A DNA stretch of 64,000 bases from Capillimicrobium parvum (GCF_021172045.1 NZ_CP087164.1:3472001-3536000); one strand, 5' to 3'. Counted from the stretch's first letter, positions 16,660-25,586 are shown. Notes: generated by a model not told the origin, from the sequence alone. Numbers and translations are program-made.

Positions 16660-17660
16660 GAGACGGCCTCCCAGACGAGGAACACGAGCGCGCCCGCCGC
16701 AGCGGCCGCGGGCAGCGTGGTCACCCACGCCACGCTGATCGAGCGCACGACCTGCCAGTGCACGTGGCGCCAGCGGCGCCGGCCGGCCCCCACGCCGACG
16801 ACCGACGAGGCGACGACCTCGGTGGTCGACACGGGCGCGCCGCCGACCGACGCGGCGAGGATCACGCCGGCCGACGCGGTCTGCGTGGCCAGCGCGTCGA
16901 CCCGCGCCATGCGGATGATCCGCCGGCCGATCGTGCGCACGATCCGCCACCCGCCCATCGCGGTGCCGACGGTCAGCGCCGCGCCGCAGACGACCTTCAC
17001 CCAGAGCGGGACGGTCAGGGTGTCGATATGGCCCGTCGCCAGCAGGAGCGCGGCGATGACGCCCATCGCCTTCTGCGCGTCGTTGGCGCCGTGCCCGAAC
17101 GACAGCGCGGCCGCCATCGCCCACTGCGCCCGCCGCACCGGCACGCGGACGCCGGAGGCGGCGGAGCGCAGGACCCGCCGGTTGGCGCGCACGAGCGCGG
17201 CGCCCGCGGCCAGCCCGATCACCGGCGAGACGGTCAGCGCGATCAGGACGCCGACGACGCCGACCGGGCGCCAGCCGTCCAGGCCGCCCCAGTGCACCGC
17301 GCCCGTCCCGCCCTCCACGAGCGCCGCCCCCACGAGCCCGCCGACGAGAGCGTGCACCGAGCTCGACGGCAGCCCCAGCCACCACGTCGCGACGTTCCAC
17401 ATGGTCGCCGCCAGGACGCCCGCGCCGATCACCGCGACCGCGTCGTCGGGCGACACGTCGACGATCCCGGCGATCGTGTCGGCCACGGCGCTGCCGACGA
17501 GCAGCGCGCCGGCCATGTTGAAGACGGCCGAGAACGCGATGGCCGGCCCCGGCCGCGCGCCGCGGGTCGCCACGAGCGCCGCGATCGCGTTGGCGGCGTC
17601 GTGGAACCCGTTCGTGACGGCGAAGGCGATGGCGAACGCGATCGCCAGCTCGAGGCCCAT
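16656..17660 (-). CDS. Inorganic phosphate transporter, PiT family
   Basis: This 334-residue membrane protein has the two signature repeats of the PiT family, GFHDAANAIAALVATR near the N-terminus and SFGHGANDAQKAMG in the middle. About ten hydrophobic helices surround a short cytosolic loop of Arg-rich sequence (VRVPVRRAQ). It should import metal-phosphate with protons at low affinity. ATG at 17660 is preceded by GGGGATGA. It forms a two-gene operon with the DUF47 gene that overlaps its stop. Confidence 0.92.
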   Translation of the reverse strand: MGLELAIAFAIAFAVTNGFHDAANAIAALVATRGARPGPAIAFSAVFNMAGALLVGSAVADTIAGIVDVSPDDAVAVIGAGVLAATMWNVATWWLGLPSSSVHALVGGLVGAALVEGGTGAVHWGGLDGWRPVGVVGVLIALTVSPVIGLAAGAALVRANRRVLRSAASGVRVPVRRAQWAMAAALSFGHGANDAQKAMGVIAALLLATGHIDTLTVPLWVKVVCGAALTVGTAMGGWRIVRTIGRRIIRMARVDALATQTASAGVILAASVGGAPVSTTEVVASSVVGVGAGRRRWRHVHWQVVRSISVAWVTTLPAAAAAGALVFLVWEAVS

Positions 17661-17688
17661 CCGGCGATCATCCCCGACGGCGCGCCGG

Positions 17689-18762
17689 CTACGTCGTCGC
17701 CCGTAGGAAGCCGAGCACCCGCGCGGCGTAGGCGGCGGGGTGGCGCTCGACGGCCTTCGTGTGGGCCGCGTCGGGCACGGACCACAGCACGGCCCGCGGG
17801 CCGATGCGCTCGCGCAGCCGGGCGTCGATCTCGCGCTCGTGCCTCGCACCGGAGGCGATGAGCAGGACCGGCGCGCCGATGCGCCCCGCGACGTCCGCCA
17901 GCGCCGCCGGCTCGTCACCGCCGCCGAGCAGCTCGACGCCGCGCATCGTCACCCAGGTGACCGACGCGGGCAGCGGGCCGCCCTCGACGAGCCGCTGGTC
18001 GCCGGAGGTCGAGGCCCCGGCTCCGTCGGCGACGACCGCCGCGAGCGGCACGCCGCCGGCTGCGGCCCGCAGGGCCTCCTCCGCCCCCATCGACAGGCCG
18101 AGCATCGCAACCCGCTCGACACCGGGCTGCCGGCGCAGGAACGCGGCGGCGCCGGCGACGTCCTCACGGCCCTGCCAGCCGAGCGCGTTCGTGGCGCCCG
18201 CGCTCTCGCCGTGGCCGCGGGCGTCGTAGGCGAGCACGCCGTAGCCGGCGCGGGCCAGGAGCCGCAGATGGACCAGCGTGTCGGAGCGGTCGTCGTGGGA
18301 TCCGTGGGCCAGGACGACCGCGGTCCCGTGGCGTCCCGGCACGTACCAGCCGGCGAGGCGCACGCCGTCGGACGCCGTGAACGCCACGTCGCGGGCGCCC
18401 GGCAGGCCGAGCGTCGCGGCGCTCGCGACCTGCTCGCGCGGCGCGTTCGTCGCCAGGCCGGCGTTGATGACCGGCACGAGCCACCACTGCGCCACCACGG
18501 CGACGGCCACGACGACCGAGACGATCTGCACCCACCGCCGCCGGCCGCGCAGGGCCGTCGTCGCGGCGACGGCGAGCAGCGCGACGCCCACGGGGATGAG
18601 CAGGATGCCCAGCACGTCCACGGGCCGCACGCCGGTGAGGATCGCGTGCGCGAGGAACACGGCGCCGCCCGCCGCCAGGGCGACGAGTCCGAGGACGCCG
18701 GCGAGCGCGGCGCGGGCCGCGCGCGGCAGCCGCGCGGTCGCGGTCGTGGCGGGGACGAGCAT
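17689..18762 (-). CDS. Membrane-anchored alpha/beta hydrolase
   Basis: This 357-residue protein has three to four hydrophobic helices in residues 10-105, then an alpha/beta hydrolase domain with VVLAHGSHDDRSD (oxyanion region), nucleophile elbow GLSMGAEEAL and a late DAAHTKAVERHP carrying the catalytic His. The acid is likely in the IASGARHEREID region, where Asp is displaced by nearby charged residues. The catalytic domain probably faces outside or is tethered to the inner face; the sequence does not settle which. Related bacterial enzymes are esterases or peptidases of unknown substrate. It is transcribed separately, 28 bases upstream of the Pit gene start. Confidence 0.8.
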   Translation of the reverse strand: MLVPATTATARLPRAARAALAGVLGLVALAAGGAVFLAHAILTGVRPVDVLGILLIPVGVALLAVAATTALRGRRRWVQIVSVVVAVAVVAQWWLVPVINAGLATNAPREQVASAATLGLPGARDVAFTASDGVRLAGWYVPGRHGTAVVLAHGSHDDRSDTLVHLRLLARAGYGVLAYDARGHGESAGATNALGWQGREDVAGAAAFLRRQPGVERVAMLGLSMGAEEALRAAAGGVPLAAVVADGAGASTSGDQRLVEGGPLPASVTWVTMRGVELLGGGDEPAALADVAGRIGAPVLLIASGARHEREIDARLRERIGPRAVLWSVPDAAHTKAVERHPAAYAARVLGFLRATT

Positions 18763-18829
18763 GAGCGGACGGTAGGCGGCGGTGGGCGCCGCGCCATCCG
18801 GGGCGGCCCACCGACCGTGTCCGCGCTTT

Positions 18830-20062
18830 CTACGGCGCCGGCAGCACGGCCTCGAAGCGCGACCCGTGCCGCACGGACAGCTCGCCGCCGCCCCGGCGCA
18901 CGAGATCGCGCGCGAGCGCGAGGCCCACCCCGCTGCCTCCGGCCGCCGAGTGGCCGCGCAGGAACACGAGGTCGCGGTCGGCGTCGGCGACGCCGGAGCC
19001 CTCGTCCTCGACCGCCAGGCGCGACCAGCTCGGGCCGGTGGTGACGGACACGCTCGTCGCGCCGTCGCCGTGCGCGAGCGCGTTGTCGAGCAGCACGTCG
19101 GCGATCTGGCGGATCGCCTCCGGGGCCAGCCCGACCGGGGCCTCGTCGGGGACGTGGACGACCAGCGCGCGCCGCGCGGCGTCGAACCGGGGCCGCCAGA
19201 CGGCGCGCGCCTGCTCGTCGACGATCCCCGCGAGGTCGGCGACCGGGCCGGCGCCCGCCGCCTCCCGCCGGCGACCGACCGCCTCGAGGTGCTCGATCGT
19301 GTCCATGAGCCGGTCCGCCTGGCCCTGGGCGGCCGCGGCCTCCTGGGCGATCGGCCCATCGTCGGCGAGGACGTTGATCTCCTCCAGCCGCAGGCGCAGG
19401 CCGGTGAGCGGGCTGCGCAGCTGGTGCGAGGCGTTGGCGGAGAACTCGCGCTCGGCGCGCAGGAGATCGGCGATGCGGGCGTCGGCCGAGGTCAGGGCCT
19501 GCTCGACCGCGTCGACCTCGGGCACGCCACTGATCTCGTGCTCGGTGGCGAAGCCCGGATGGCCGACGCCGGCGGCGCGGCCGGCGAGCCGCTCGAATGG
19601 CCGCGCGAGCCGCCGCGCCTGCACCAGGGCGAGCACGACCGCCGCGACCACCGCCAGCAGCGAGAGCAGGCCGACCGCGAGCCAGACGGTGCCGACGCGC
19701 TCCGTGCTCTCGTCGCCGGGCGCGACCGCCACCACCCGCCGGAAGCCCGCGTTGCCGTCGGCCGGGACGCGGAAGCCGCCGTCGTCGATGCGGTCGCCGC
19801 CCGACACGACGCGCCCGTTCCTGAGCGTGACCTCGAGCCGGTGGCCGGGCGCGGCGACCTCGGCGAGCAGCGCGGCGTCGATCCGGCGACCGGCGGCGCG
19901 CTCGGCCGCCAGCCGCGTGGCCGCCCGGTCCGCCTCGCGCTCGAGGCGCTGGTTCGCCGACTGGCGCAGGAGCTGCGTGCCGACGACGCCGAGCGGCACG
20001 CCGAGCAGCAGCACCGCCGCGACGGCGATCAGCGCGGTGGAGAGGACCAGCCGCCGGCGCAT
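18830..20062 (-). CDS. Two-component sensor histidine kinase
   Basis: This 410-residue kinase has a first membrane helix at about 6-30, an external sensor of about 95 residues, a second helix at about 124-148, a HAMP linker and a dimerisation/phospho-acceptor helix with SANASHQLRSPLTGL (H213). The ATPase core has N-box DVLLDNALAHG, G1 VEDEGSGVADAD and G2 GVGLALARDLVRRGGG. Its ATG overlaps the stop of the response regulator by one base (TGATG), so the pair is co-translated. The stimulus is unknown; the short sensor suggests an envelope or solute signal. Confidence 0.93.
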   Translation of the reverse strand: MRRRLVLSTALIAVAAVLLLGVPLGVVGTQLLRQSANQRLEREADRAATRLAAERAAGRRIDAALLAEVAAPGHRLEVTLRNGRVVSGGDRIDDGGFRVPADGNAGFRRVVAVAPGDESTERVGTVWLAVGLLSLLAVVAAVVLALVQARRLARPFERLAGRAAGVGHPGFATEHEISGVPEVDAVEQALTSADARIADLLRAEREFSANASHQLRSPLTGLRLRLEEINVLADDGPIAQEAAAAQGQADRLMDTIEHLEAVGRRREAAGAGPVADLAGIVDEQARAVWRPRFDAARRALVVHVPDEAPVGLAPEAIRQIADVLLDNALAHGDGATSVSVTTGPSWSRLAVEDEGSGVADADRDLVFLRGHSAAGGSGVGLALARDLVRRGGGELSVRHGSRFEAVLPAP

Positions 20063-20754
20063 CAGCGGGCGGCGGCCGTGTCCTCGCCGTCGGCCTCGAA
20101 GCGGAAGCCGACGCCGCGCACGGTCGTGATGAGGGGCGGGTCGCCGAGCTTGCGCCGCAGCCACCCGACGTGCACGTCGAGCGTCTTCGTCGATCCCCAC
20201 CAGTTCTCGTCCCAGATGCGGCTCATGAGCTCGTCCCGGCGCACGACCGCGCCGGCGCTCTCGACGAGCACGGCGAGGAGGTCGAACTCCTTCGGCGCAA
20301 GCTCGAGCTCGCGGTCGTCGCGCCACGCCCGCCTCGCCGCCCGGTCGACGCGGACGCCCGCCGCCTCGGCCGGCCCGGTGGCGGTGCGGGCGCCCCGGCG
20401 GCGCAGCAGCGCCCGCACGCGCGCGGTGAGGACGGCGAGCGTGAACGGCTTGGTGACGTAGTCGTCGGCGCCGGCGTCGAGCCCGAGCACCTCGTCGAGC
20501 TCAGAGCTGCGCGCGGTGAGCATGAGCACCGACGGCCGCGACTCGCGCTCGTGCAGCCGGCGGCAGACCTCGATCCCGTCGATGCCGGGCAGGCCGAGGT
20601 CGAGCACGACGACCTCGAACGGCGCCTCGGCCGCCGCCTGCAGCGCGTCCTCGCCGGTGCCCGCATGCTCGACGTCGTGCCCCTCGCGCTCGAGCGCCCG
20701 CACGAGCGGATCGGCGATCGCGGCGTCGTCCTCCACCACGAGCAGTCGCGCCAT
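20062..20754 (-). CDS. Response regulator, OmpR/PhoB family
   Basis: This 230-residue regulator has receiver motifs VVEDD at 6-10, phospho-acceptor D52 in LDLGLPG, LTARS and YVTKPF. It also has a winged-helix DNA-binding domain with LAPKEFDLLAVLVES, TLDVHVGWLRRKLG and ITTVRGVGFRFE. It partners the kinase immediately downstream. Three ACCT direct repeats in its own upstream region are a candidate autoregulatory site. Targets are otherwise unknown. Confidence 0.94.
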   Translation of the reverse strand: MARLLVVEDDAAIADPLVRALEREGHDVEHAGTGEDALQAAAEAPFEVVVLDLGLPGIDGIEVCRRLHERESRPSVLMLTARSSELDEVLGLDAGADDYVTKPFTLAVLTARVRALLRRRGARTATGPAEAAGVRVDRAARRAWRDDRELELAPKEFDLLAVLVESAGAVVRRDELMSRIWDENWWGSTKTLDVHVGWLRRKLGDPPLITTVRGVGFRFEADGEDTAAAR

Positions 20755-20772
20755 GGCGGGTCAGGCTACGGA

Positions 20773-20797
20773 AACCTGGAACACCTTTGCCGAACCT
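20773..20797. promoter_or_regulatory. Candidate direct-repeat binding site in the regulator/membrane-protein divergent region
   Basis: Three ACCT-centred copies, AACCT (20773-20777), CACCT (20782-20786) and AACCT (20793-20797), are spaced 9 and 11 bases apart, about one helical turn. OmpR-family regulators bind such direct repeats. The site sits 19-43 bases upstream of the response regulator start and about 50 bases upstream of the divergent gene. Confidence 0.35.
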
Positions 20798-20846
20798 TGT
20801 CGCGGGCTTGCGCGGCACTTGCGCGGACGTCGGGCACCCTCGGGGC

Positions 20847-21305
20847 ATGAACAGGACACCAGATCTCACCACCCTCGCCCGCGACGGCATCGCCCGCGCG
20901 GTGGGCGTCGTCGGGCTGGCCGGAGTCGGCCTGATCCACCTGCTCGACGCGCCCGGCAAGTTCGAGGAGACCCCGTACATGGGCTGGATGTACGTGGCGC
21001 TCATCGCCGGCTGCCTCGTCGTGGCCGCGGAGCTCCTGCGCACCGGATCGCGCGCCGCGTGGACCGGCGCCGCGCTGCTGGCGCTCTCGGCCCTCGTCGG
21101 CTTCACCCTGACCCGCACCGTCGGCCTGCCGCAGGCGACCGGGGACATCGGCAACTGGAGCGAGCCGCTCGGCATGGCGTCACTGTTCGTCGAGGGCTGC
21201 CTCGTCGCGCTGAGCATGGCCGCGCTGACCCTGAGCGGCGCGGCCGGCCGGGTGCGCGCGGAGCGCTCGCCGGGGCGCCGGACGCTCGCGGGTCAGAACG
21301 CCTAG
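20847..21305 (+). CDS. Small integral membrane protein of unknown function
   Basis: This 152-residue protein starts MNRTPDLTTLARDGIARAVG, followed by four hydrophobic helices at roughly 17-33, 46-64, 72-92 and 110-132. A hydrophilic segment with FEETPYMGWMY precedes helix two and GNWSEPLGM precedes helix four. I do not recognise a named family; short four-helix proteins of this shape are common next to two-component systems in actinobacteria. It diverges from the response regulator, so it may be a target of it. Its stop shares the palindrome CTAG with the stop of the convergent gene. Confidence 0.65.
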   Translation: MNRTPDLTTLARDGIARAVGVVGLAGVGLIHLLDAPGKFEETPYMGWMYVALIAGCLVVAAELLRTGSRAAWTGAALLALSALVGFTLTRTVGLPQATGDIGNWSEPLGMASLFVEGCLVALSMAALTLSGAAGRVRAERSPGRRTLAGQNA

Positions 21306-21991
21306 GCGCGGTGGCGGGCGACGGCGATCGCGTTCGCCCAGCGGTACGGCGCGTCGTAGCGCGCGTCCGCGACCTCGGTCGCCGTCGCCTCGACCCAGCG
21401 GTTGTCGGCGCTGACCCGGCGCAGGAAGCCGATGCGGTCGTAGGGCAGCGCGCCGGCGTGCAGCGCCTCGTCCAGGCCCGGGTTGTGGCCGATCGGCCAC
21501 GACAGCCACAGCTCGCCGCCGGGGCGCAGCAGCCGCACGAGGTGGGCCGCGGCGCGCACCGCCTTCCCGCGGTCCTGCGGCTCCTCGTCCCAGCCGACGT
21601 GCTCGATGGTCGAGACCGACACCACCAGGTCGTAGAGCGGCACGGGCGCGACGTCGAGGATGTCCTCGTTGCGCACGCCCGGCGCGTGCTCGTACTTGTC
21701 GACGACGTCGTGGCCCGTCACGCCGTAGTGGGCGAGCACGTGGCCGAGCTCGAGGGTCCGGGCGTTCGGGCGGTCGCGCACCGCCTGCGACGCCATCGCC
21801 ACCTCCACCGACCGCTCGTTCTCGAACGCCCAGTTGTAGGGCGCGAACGCGTAGCGGTACGTGCGCCCGTCGAAGGCGAACGTGCGCCGCCCCCGCGTCA
21901 CCCCGTACGCGCGTGCGAGCGTCTCGCGGCGCACGTCGAGCCGGCGCAGGCGCAGCCAGTCGGGGAAGGAGTCGGCGCCGCGGAAGGGCAT
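21302..21991 (-). CDS. SAM-dependent methyltransferase-like protein
   Basis: This 229-residue protein resembles class I methyltransferases. ARTLELGHVLAHYG sits where the glycine-rich SAM loop lies, but it is degenerate (ELGH rather than DxGxGxG). YDLVVSVSTIEHVGW is motif II/III and LVRLLRPGGELWLSWPIG is post-motif III. The core suggests a Rossmann fold that may or may not still bind SAM well. Start: ATG at 21991. It lies 16 bases downstream of the glycosyltransferase stop, so the two probably act together, for example on a cell-envelope glycan or small glycosylated product. Confidence 0.65.
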   Translation of the reverse strand: MPFRGADSFPDWLRLRRLDVRRETLARAYGVTRGRRTFAFDGRTYRYAFAPYNWAFENERSVEVAMASQAVRDRPNARTLELGHVLAHYGVTGHDVVDKYEHAPGVRNEDILDVAPVPLYDLVVSVSTIEHVGWDEEPQDRGKAVRAAAHLVRLLRPGGELWLSWPIGHNPGLDEALHAGALPYDRIGFLRRVSADNRWVEATATEVADARYDAPYRWANAIAVARHRA

Positions 21992-22007
21992 CGCGAGAGA
22001 GTAGGGC

Positions 22008-23258
22008 TCAGGCCGCCGCGCCCGCGGCGCGCGCCCGACCGGCCGCCACGCCGCGTAGCAGCTCGGCCCAGGCCCGGACCATCGCCGCGCGGGTGAAGCG
22101 GGCCTGCAGGAGCGCGTGGCCGGCCTCGCCCAGGCGCGCGCGCCGCTGCGCATCGGCGGCCAGCGCGGCCAGCGTCTGCGCCAGAGCGGCCGCGTCGCCC
22201 GGGGCGACGAAGGCGGCGGCGGCGCCAGCGATCTCGCGCTGGCTCGGGCTGTCGCCCAGGACGACCGGCAGCCGCCGGTCCCACGCCTCGAGGGTCGTCA
22301 GGCCGAAGGACTCGGCGTGCGAGGGCGAAGCGAACACGTCGGTGTCGGCCAGCAGCGCCGCCTTCTCCTGCGCGGGGACGTCGTGGCGGACGACGACGCG
22401 GGCGCGGGCGGCCGGGTCGAGCGCCGCGATCTGCTCGGCCAGCCGGTCCGAGTACGGGGTGCGCGCGCCGGCGAGCACCAGCCATGCGTCCGGCCGCTGC
22501 GCCAGGAGGGCGGGCACGGCGGCGACGAGCGTGTCGAGGCCCTTGTGGGACCCGTGCTGGCCGACGTAGGCGACGATCGTGTCGTCCGTGCCGATGCCGT
22601 GCGCGGCGCGGAAGGCGCCGCGGCGCCCGCCGGCCGCGCCGGTGTCGATGCCGGCCGGGATGACGTGCAGGCGCTCCGGCCGCACCCCCTGCTCCGCCAG
22701 CCAGTCGCGCTCGTGCGCGGTGAACGGGACCGTCGCGGCACCACGGTTGAGGACCCGGACGAGGTTCGGGCGCTCGTAGCCCCAGCGGTCGCCCGTGTGG
22801 GCGGCGGGCAGGAAGACGACGGGTGCCCCGTCGGCGCGGCCGACCGGGTAGTGCAGGTGGTTGAGCGGCAGCGACGCGGCGGCGACCACGTCGGCCGGCA
22901 GCGTGCGCGCCGCACGGCGCAGCGCGGGGCTCAGCGGGCCGCTGCCCCACGTCCGCAGCACGTCGTTGCCGGGCAGCCGGGCCTTCCAGGCCGCGAACTG
23001 GGCGCGGTACACCGCACCGCACAGCCATGTCCGGGTGCCAAAGCGCAGGATCCGCACGCCGTTGCGCACCTCGTCGGATGGCGCGGCGACGCGCGGGAGG
23101 TGCGGGTCGCGAAAGCCGTCGACGCTCTGGGCGTCCGTCGTCGCGACGGTTACGCCGAAGCCGTGATCGGCGGCCAGGCCCTCGCACAGGTCGGCGACGA
23201 CCCGCTCGACGCCGCCGATCGCCGGCGGGTAGCAGTGGACGACCCAGAGCAGGCGCAC
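22008..23258 (-). CDS. Glycosyltransferase family 4
   Basis: This 416-residue GT-B enzyme starts MRLLWVVHCYPPAIGGVERV, the classic GT4 acceptor-binding N-terminus, with GVE as the conserved motif. The donor half has IVAYVGQHGSHKGLDTLVAA and the nucleotide-sugar motif FASPSHAESFGLTTLEA (an EX7E-type pattern). By family it transfers a sugar from a nucleotide donor, probably at the cytosolic membrane face; the acceptor is unknown. The GTG start at 23258 lies 109 bases inside the 3' end of the upstream flippase-like gene. Confidence 0.9.
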   Translation of the reverse strand: MRLLWVVHCYPPAIGGVERVVADLCEGLAADHGFGVTVATTDAQSVDGFRDPHLPRVAAPSDEVRNGVRILRFGTRTWLCGAVYRAQFAAWKARLPGNDVLRTWGSGPLSPALRRAARTLPADVVAAASLPLNHLHYPVGRADGAPVVFLPAAHTGDRWGYERPNLVRVLNRGAATVPFTAHERDWLAEQGVRPERLHVIPAGIDTGAAGGRRGAFRAAHGIGTDDTIVAYVGQHGSHKGLDTLVAAVPALLAQRPDAWLVLAGARTPYSDRLAEQIAALDPAARARVVVRHDVPAQEKAALLADTDVFASPSHAESFGLTTLEAWDRRLPVVLGDSPSQREIAGAAAAFVAPGDAAALAQTLAALAADAQRRARLGEAGHALLQARFTRAAMVRAWAELLRGVAAGRARAAGAAA

Positions 23259-24430
23259 CGCGCGATGCTAGTGGCGGGGCGGCGGTCGGGGCGGGCCGGC
23301 TCGACGGGCTCGGCCGGCGGGGTCTCGGCGACCGGCGCGGCGGCCGGCGCGGCGCCCGCCGCATCCTCGGCCGTCCAGCGCTTCACGCTGCGGCGCAGGC
23401 CGGCGAGCGCGACCGCTCCGGGAGCGACCGGGGTCCACACGGCGAGGGCGCGGTACGCGAGGACGGCGGCGAGGGCCATGTCGACCGGCGTGCCGAACGC
23501 GACGAGCACGCCGACGAGGCCGCCGCTGACGCTGCCCGGGAGCGGGATCGTGTTCGCGAGCTGGCCGACGAAGTAGGCGAGGACGAGCACGGCGAACGGC
23601 GGTGGGGCGCCGAACGCGTGGAAGGCGGCCCACAGGGCGGCGATGTCGAAGCCCCACCAGACCGGGGCGCCGAGCAGGCGCGCGTCGGGGCGGCGGGCCA
23701 GGCGCAGGGCGTCGGCGACGGCCTCGCCCATCACACCGCTGTGGCCGCGCAGGCGCGCGAGGCGGCCGGCGCCGGGCATCGCCGGCGCGGGCGCGGCGGC
23801 CGGCGAGCGCAGCCGGCGGATGCCGAGTGTCAGGGCGCTCACGATCACCGCGGCGCCGGCGAAGATGCCGAGCGCCTCGAAGGCGACGGGGCCGTGGCCC
23901 GGTGCCGTGTGCGTGATGAGCAGGACGCCGACGGTCAGGATCGCGGCGAAGAAGACGCCGTAGAGGATCACGAGGAAGGTCAGCAGCGTGCGGACGGCGG
24001 CGCGGCCGCGATGCCCGGCGCGCTGCAGCGTCCACAGCGTGAGGGCGACGCCGCCCATGCCGCCGGTCGGCAGCAGGCGCGTCGCGGCGGCGCCGGCGAG
24101 CGTCACCTGGTAGCTCGTGCGCAGGTCGATGCGCGACGAGCCGCGCCCGGCGACGTGCCAGAGCAGGAGGCTGTAGCCGGTGATGGAGACGAGCTCGAAG
24201 CCAACGGCGGCGAGCGCCCATCCCGGCTGAGCGGAGAAGATTCGATCGAGCGCGTCGGCGAAGGCCTGCGCCGGGCGGCCGCCCAGGAGGAGGACGGCGG
24301 CAACTGCCGCGCCGCCGGCCGCCGCGAGGAGGAGAGCCCGCGGCGGCCGACGTCGCGATGCATGGGCCGCACCCCAGTGCCGCGACGGGGAGAGAGGAGT
24401 GAGGACAGCGGCTGAGGGGCGGGGTTCCAT
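23150..24430 (-). CDS. Flippase-like (UPF0104) membrane protein, second copy
   Basis: This 426-residue homologue of the protein at 7090-8166 shares GGMGGVALTLWTLQRAGH, ILYGVFFAAILTVG and YFVGQLANTIPLPGSVSGG, with about eight membrane helices. After the core (about residue 340) it has an Ala/Pro-rich tail of about 85 residues, of which the last 36 lie out of frame over the start of the glycosyltransferase gene. That tail may be true coding sequence or simply the absence of stops in GC-rich DNA. Context with a glycosyltransferase and a methyltransferase-like protein suggests handling of a lipid-linked glycan. Confidence 0.78.
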   Translation of the reverse strand: MEPRPSAAVLTPLSPSRHWGAAHASRRRPPRALLLAAAGGAAVAAVLLLGGRPAQAFADALDRIFSAQPGWALAAVGFELVSITGYSLLLWHVAGRGSSRIDLRTSYQVTLAGAAATRLLPTGGMGGVALTLWTLQRAGHRGRAAVRTLLTFLVILYGVFFAAILTVGVLLITHTAPGHGPVAFEALGIFAGAAVIVSALTLGIRRLRSPAAAPAPAMPGAGRLARLRGHSGVMGEAVADALRLARRPDARLLGAPVWWGFDIAALWAAFHAFGAPPPFAVLVLAYFVGQLANTIPLPGSVSGGLVGVLVAFGTPVDMALAAVLAYRALAVWTPVAPGAVALAGLRRSVKRWTAEDAAGAAPAAAPVAETPPAEPVEPARPDRRPATSIARCACSGSSTATRRRSAASSGSSPTCARAWPPITASA

Positions 24431-24480
24431 GCAGCAGCGACGCTACGCCCGCTCCTGGAGCGAGGCGCTGGGGCCTGCCT

Positions 24481-24516
24481 GTCAACCGGGGTGCGGATAT
24501 CCGCACCCCCGGTGAC
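24481..24516. promoter_or_regulatory. Large inverted repeat between the MDR and flippase-like genes
   Basis: An almost perfect palindrome is centred on GGAT/ATCC (24497-24504). ACCGGGGTGCGGAT on the left matches ATCCGCACCCC-CGGT on the right with one extra C, and GTCA/TGAC extends it to 24481-24516. It lies 50-86 bases upstream of the flippase-like gene start and about 90 bases after the MDR gene stop. Without a T-run it could be an operator or a terminator for the MDR gene. Confidence 0.55.
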
Positions 24517-24605
24517 GGTCTGCCCCCACACCCCGCCCGGACGCTCGGCCACGTCGCCATCTCGTTGGCCTCCCGGCCCCGCCGCTGACGGCCGTGCGCA
24601 GCGCC

Positions 24606-25586
24606 CTACCGCGGCAGGTCGACGAGCACCTTGCCGACGAAGCCGGCCTCGACGGCGTCGTGCGCGGCGGTGATCTCCTCCAGCGCGAAGCGCCGCACCG
24701 GCAGCTGGGTCAGCGCGCCGTCGCGCAGCGCCTCCGTGACGTCCGCCACGGCCTGCCGCTTCGCCGCCTCCGGCATGGTGTAGACGAGCACGAACTCGAT
24801 CGCCGCGTTGCGGATCATCATCGTGCGGCTGGCCTGCATCGGCTTCGGCGACACCGCGTACGTGCTCACGACCCCGTGGTCCCCCACCACCTCGGCGTCC
24901 ACATCCGCGTTCGCCGGCAGATCGACCTCCACGACGCGCCGCACCCCGTCCGGCGCCCATTCGCGCACCGCGGCGACCACGTCCTCGTTGCGGTAGTCGA
25001 CCACGAGCTCCGCGCCGGCCGCCCGCGCCAGCTGGGCCTTCTCCGGCGAGCTCACGGTCGACGCGACCCGCGCGCCGCGCCACACCGCGAGCTCGATCGC
25101 CGCGTGGGCGACGGCGCCGGCGCCGCCATGGACCAGGACCGCGTCGCCGGCGCCGATCCCGTCGCCGGAGAACAGGCAGCGGTGCGCCGTCATCGCCGGG
25201 ATGCCGAGCCCGGCGCCGAGGTCGAGCGAGCTGCCGTCGGGCAGCGCGACGGCCTGCTCGGACGGCAGCGCCACCAGCTCGGCGGCCGTGCCGTGCGCCC
25301 GCTGCCACTGCGCGAGCCACAGCCAGACCCGCTCGCCGACGCGGCGCTCGTCGACGCCCGCGCCGACGGCCTCGATCACCCCGGCGCCGTCCTGGTTGGG
25401 GATCACCTCGTCGAGTCCGGCGGCGGTGAGCCCGCCGCCCTTGCGCGACTTCCAGTCGGTCGGGTTCACGCCGGACACCGAGACGCGGACGCGCACCTCG
25501 CCCGGCCCGGGCTCCGGCACGTCGCGGTCGACGATCTCGAGGACGCCGGCGTCCGGGCCGCCGGTCAGGTATCGCGCAGCTCGCAT
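24606..25586 (-). CDS. NADPH:quinone reductase-like MDR oxidoreductase
   Basis: This 326-residue medium-chain dehydrogenase/reductase has no zinc ligands. GroES-like N-half: VSGVNPTDWKSRKGG and IPNQDGAGVIEAVG. Rossmann half: LVHGGAGAVAHAAIELA followed by STVSSPEKAQLARAAGAELVVDYR. The QDGAG and GGAGAV patterns place it among quinone reductase/zeta-crystallin-like enzymes that reduce quinones or enones with NADPH. The ATG at 25586 gives the usual N-terminus (MRAARYL). It diverges from the EthD-like gene, with about 100 bases between. Confidence 0.87.
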   Translation of the reverse strand: MRAARYLTGGPDAGVLEIVDRDVPEPGPGEVRVRVSVSGVNPTDWKSRKGGGLTAAGLDEVIPNQDGAGVIEAVGAGVDERRVGERVWLWLAQWQRAHGTAAELVALPSEQAVALPDGSSLDLGAGLGIPAMTAHRCLFSGDGIGAGDAVLVHGGAGAVAHAAIELAVWRGARVASTVSSPEKAQLARAAGAELVVDYRNEDVVAAVREWAPDGVRRVVEVDLPANADVDAEVVGDHGVVSTYAVSPKPMQASRTMMIRNAAIEFVLVYTMPEAAKRQAVADVTEALRDGALTQLPVRRFALEEITAAHDAVEAGFVGKVLVDLPR

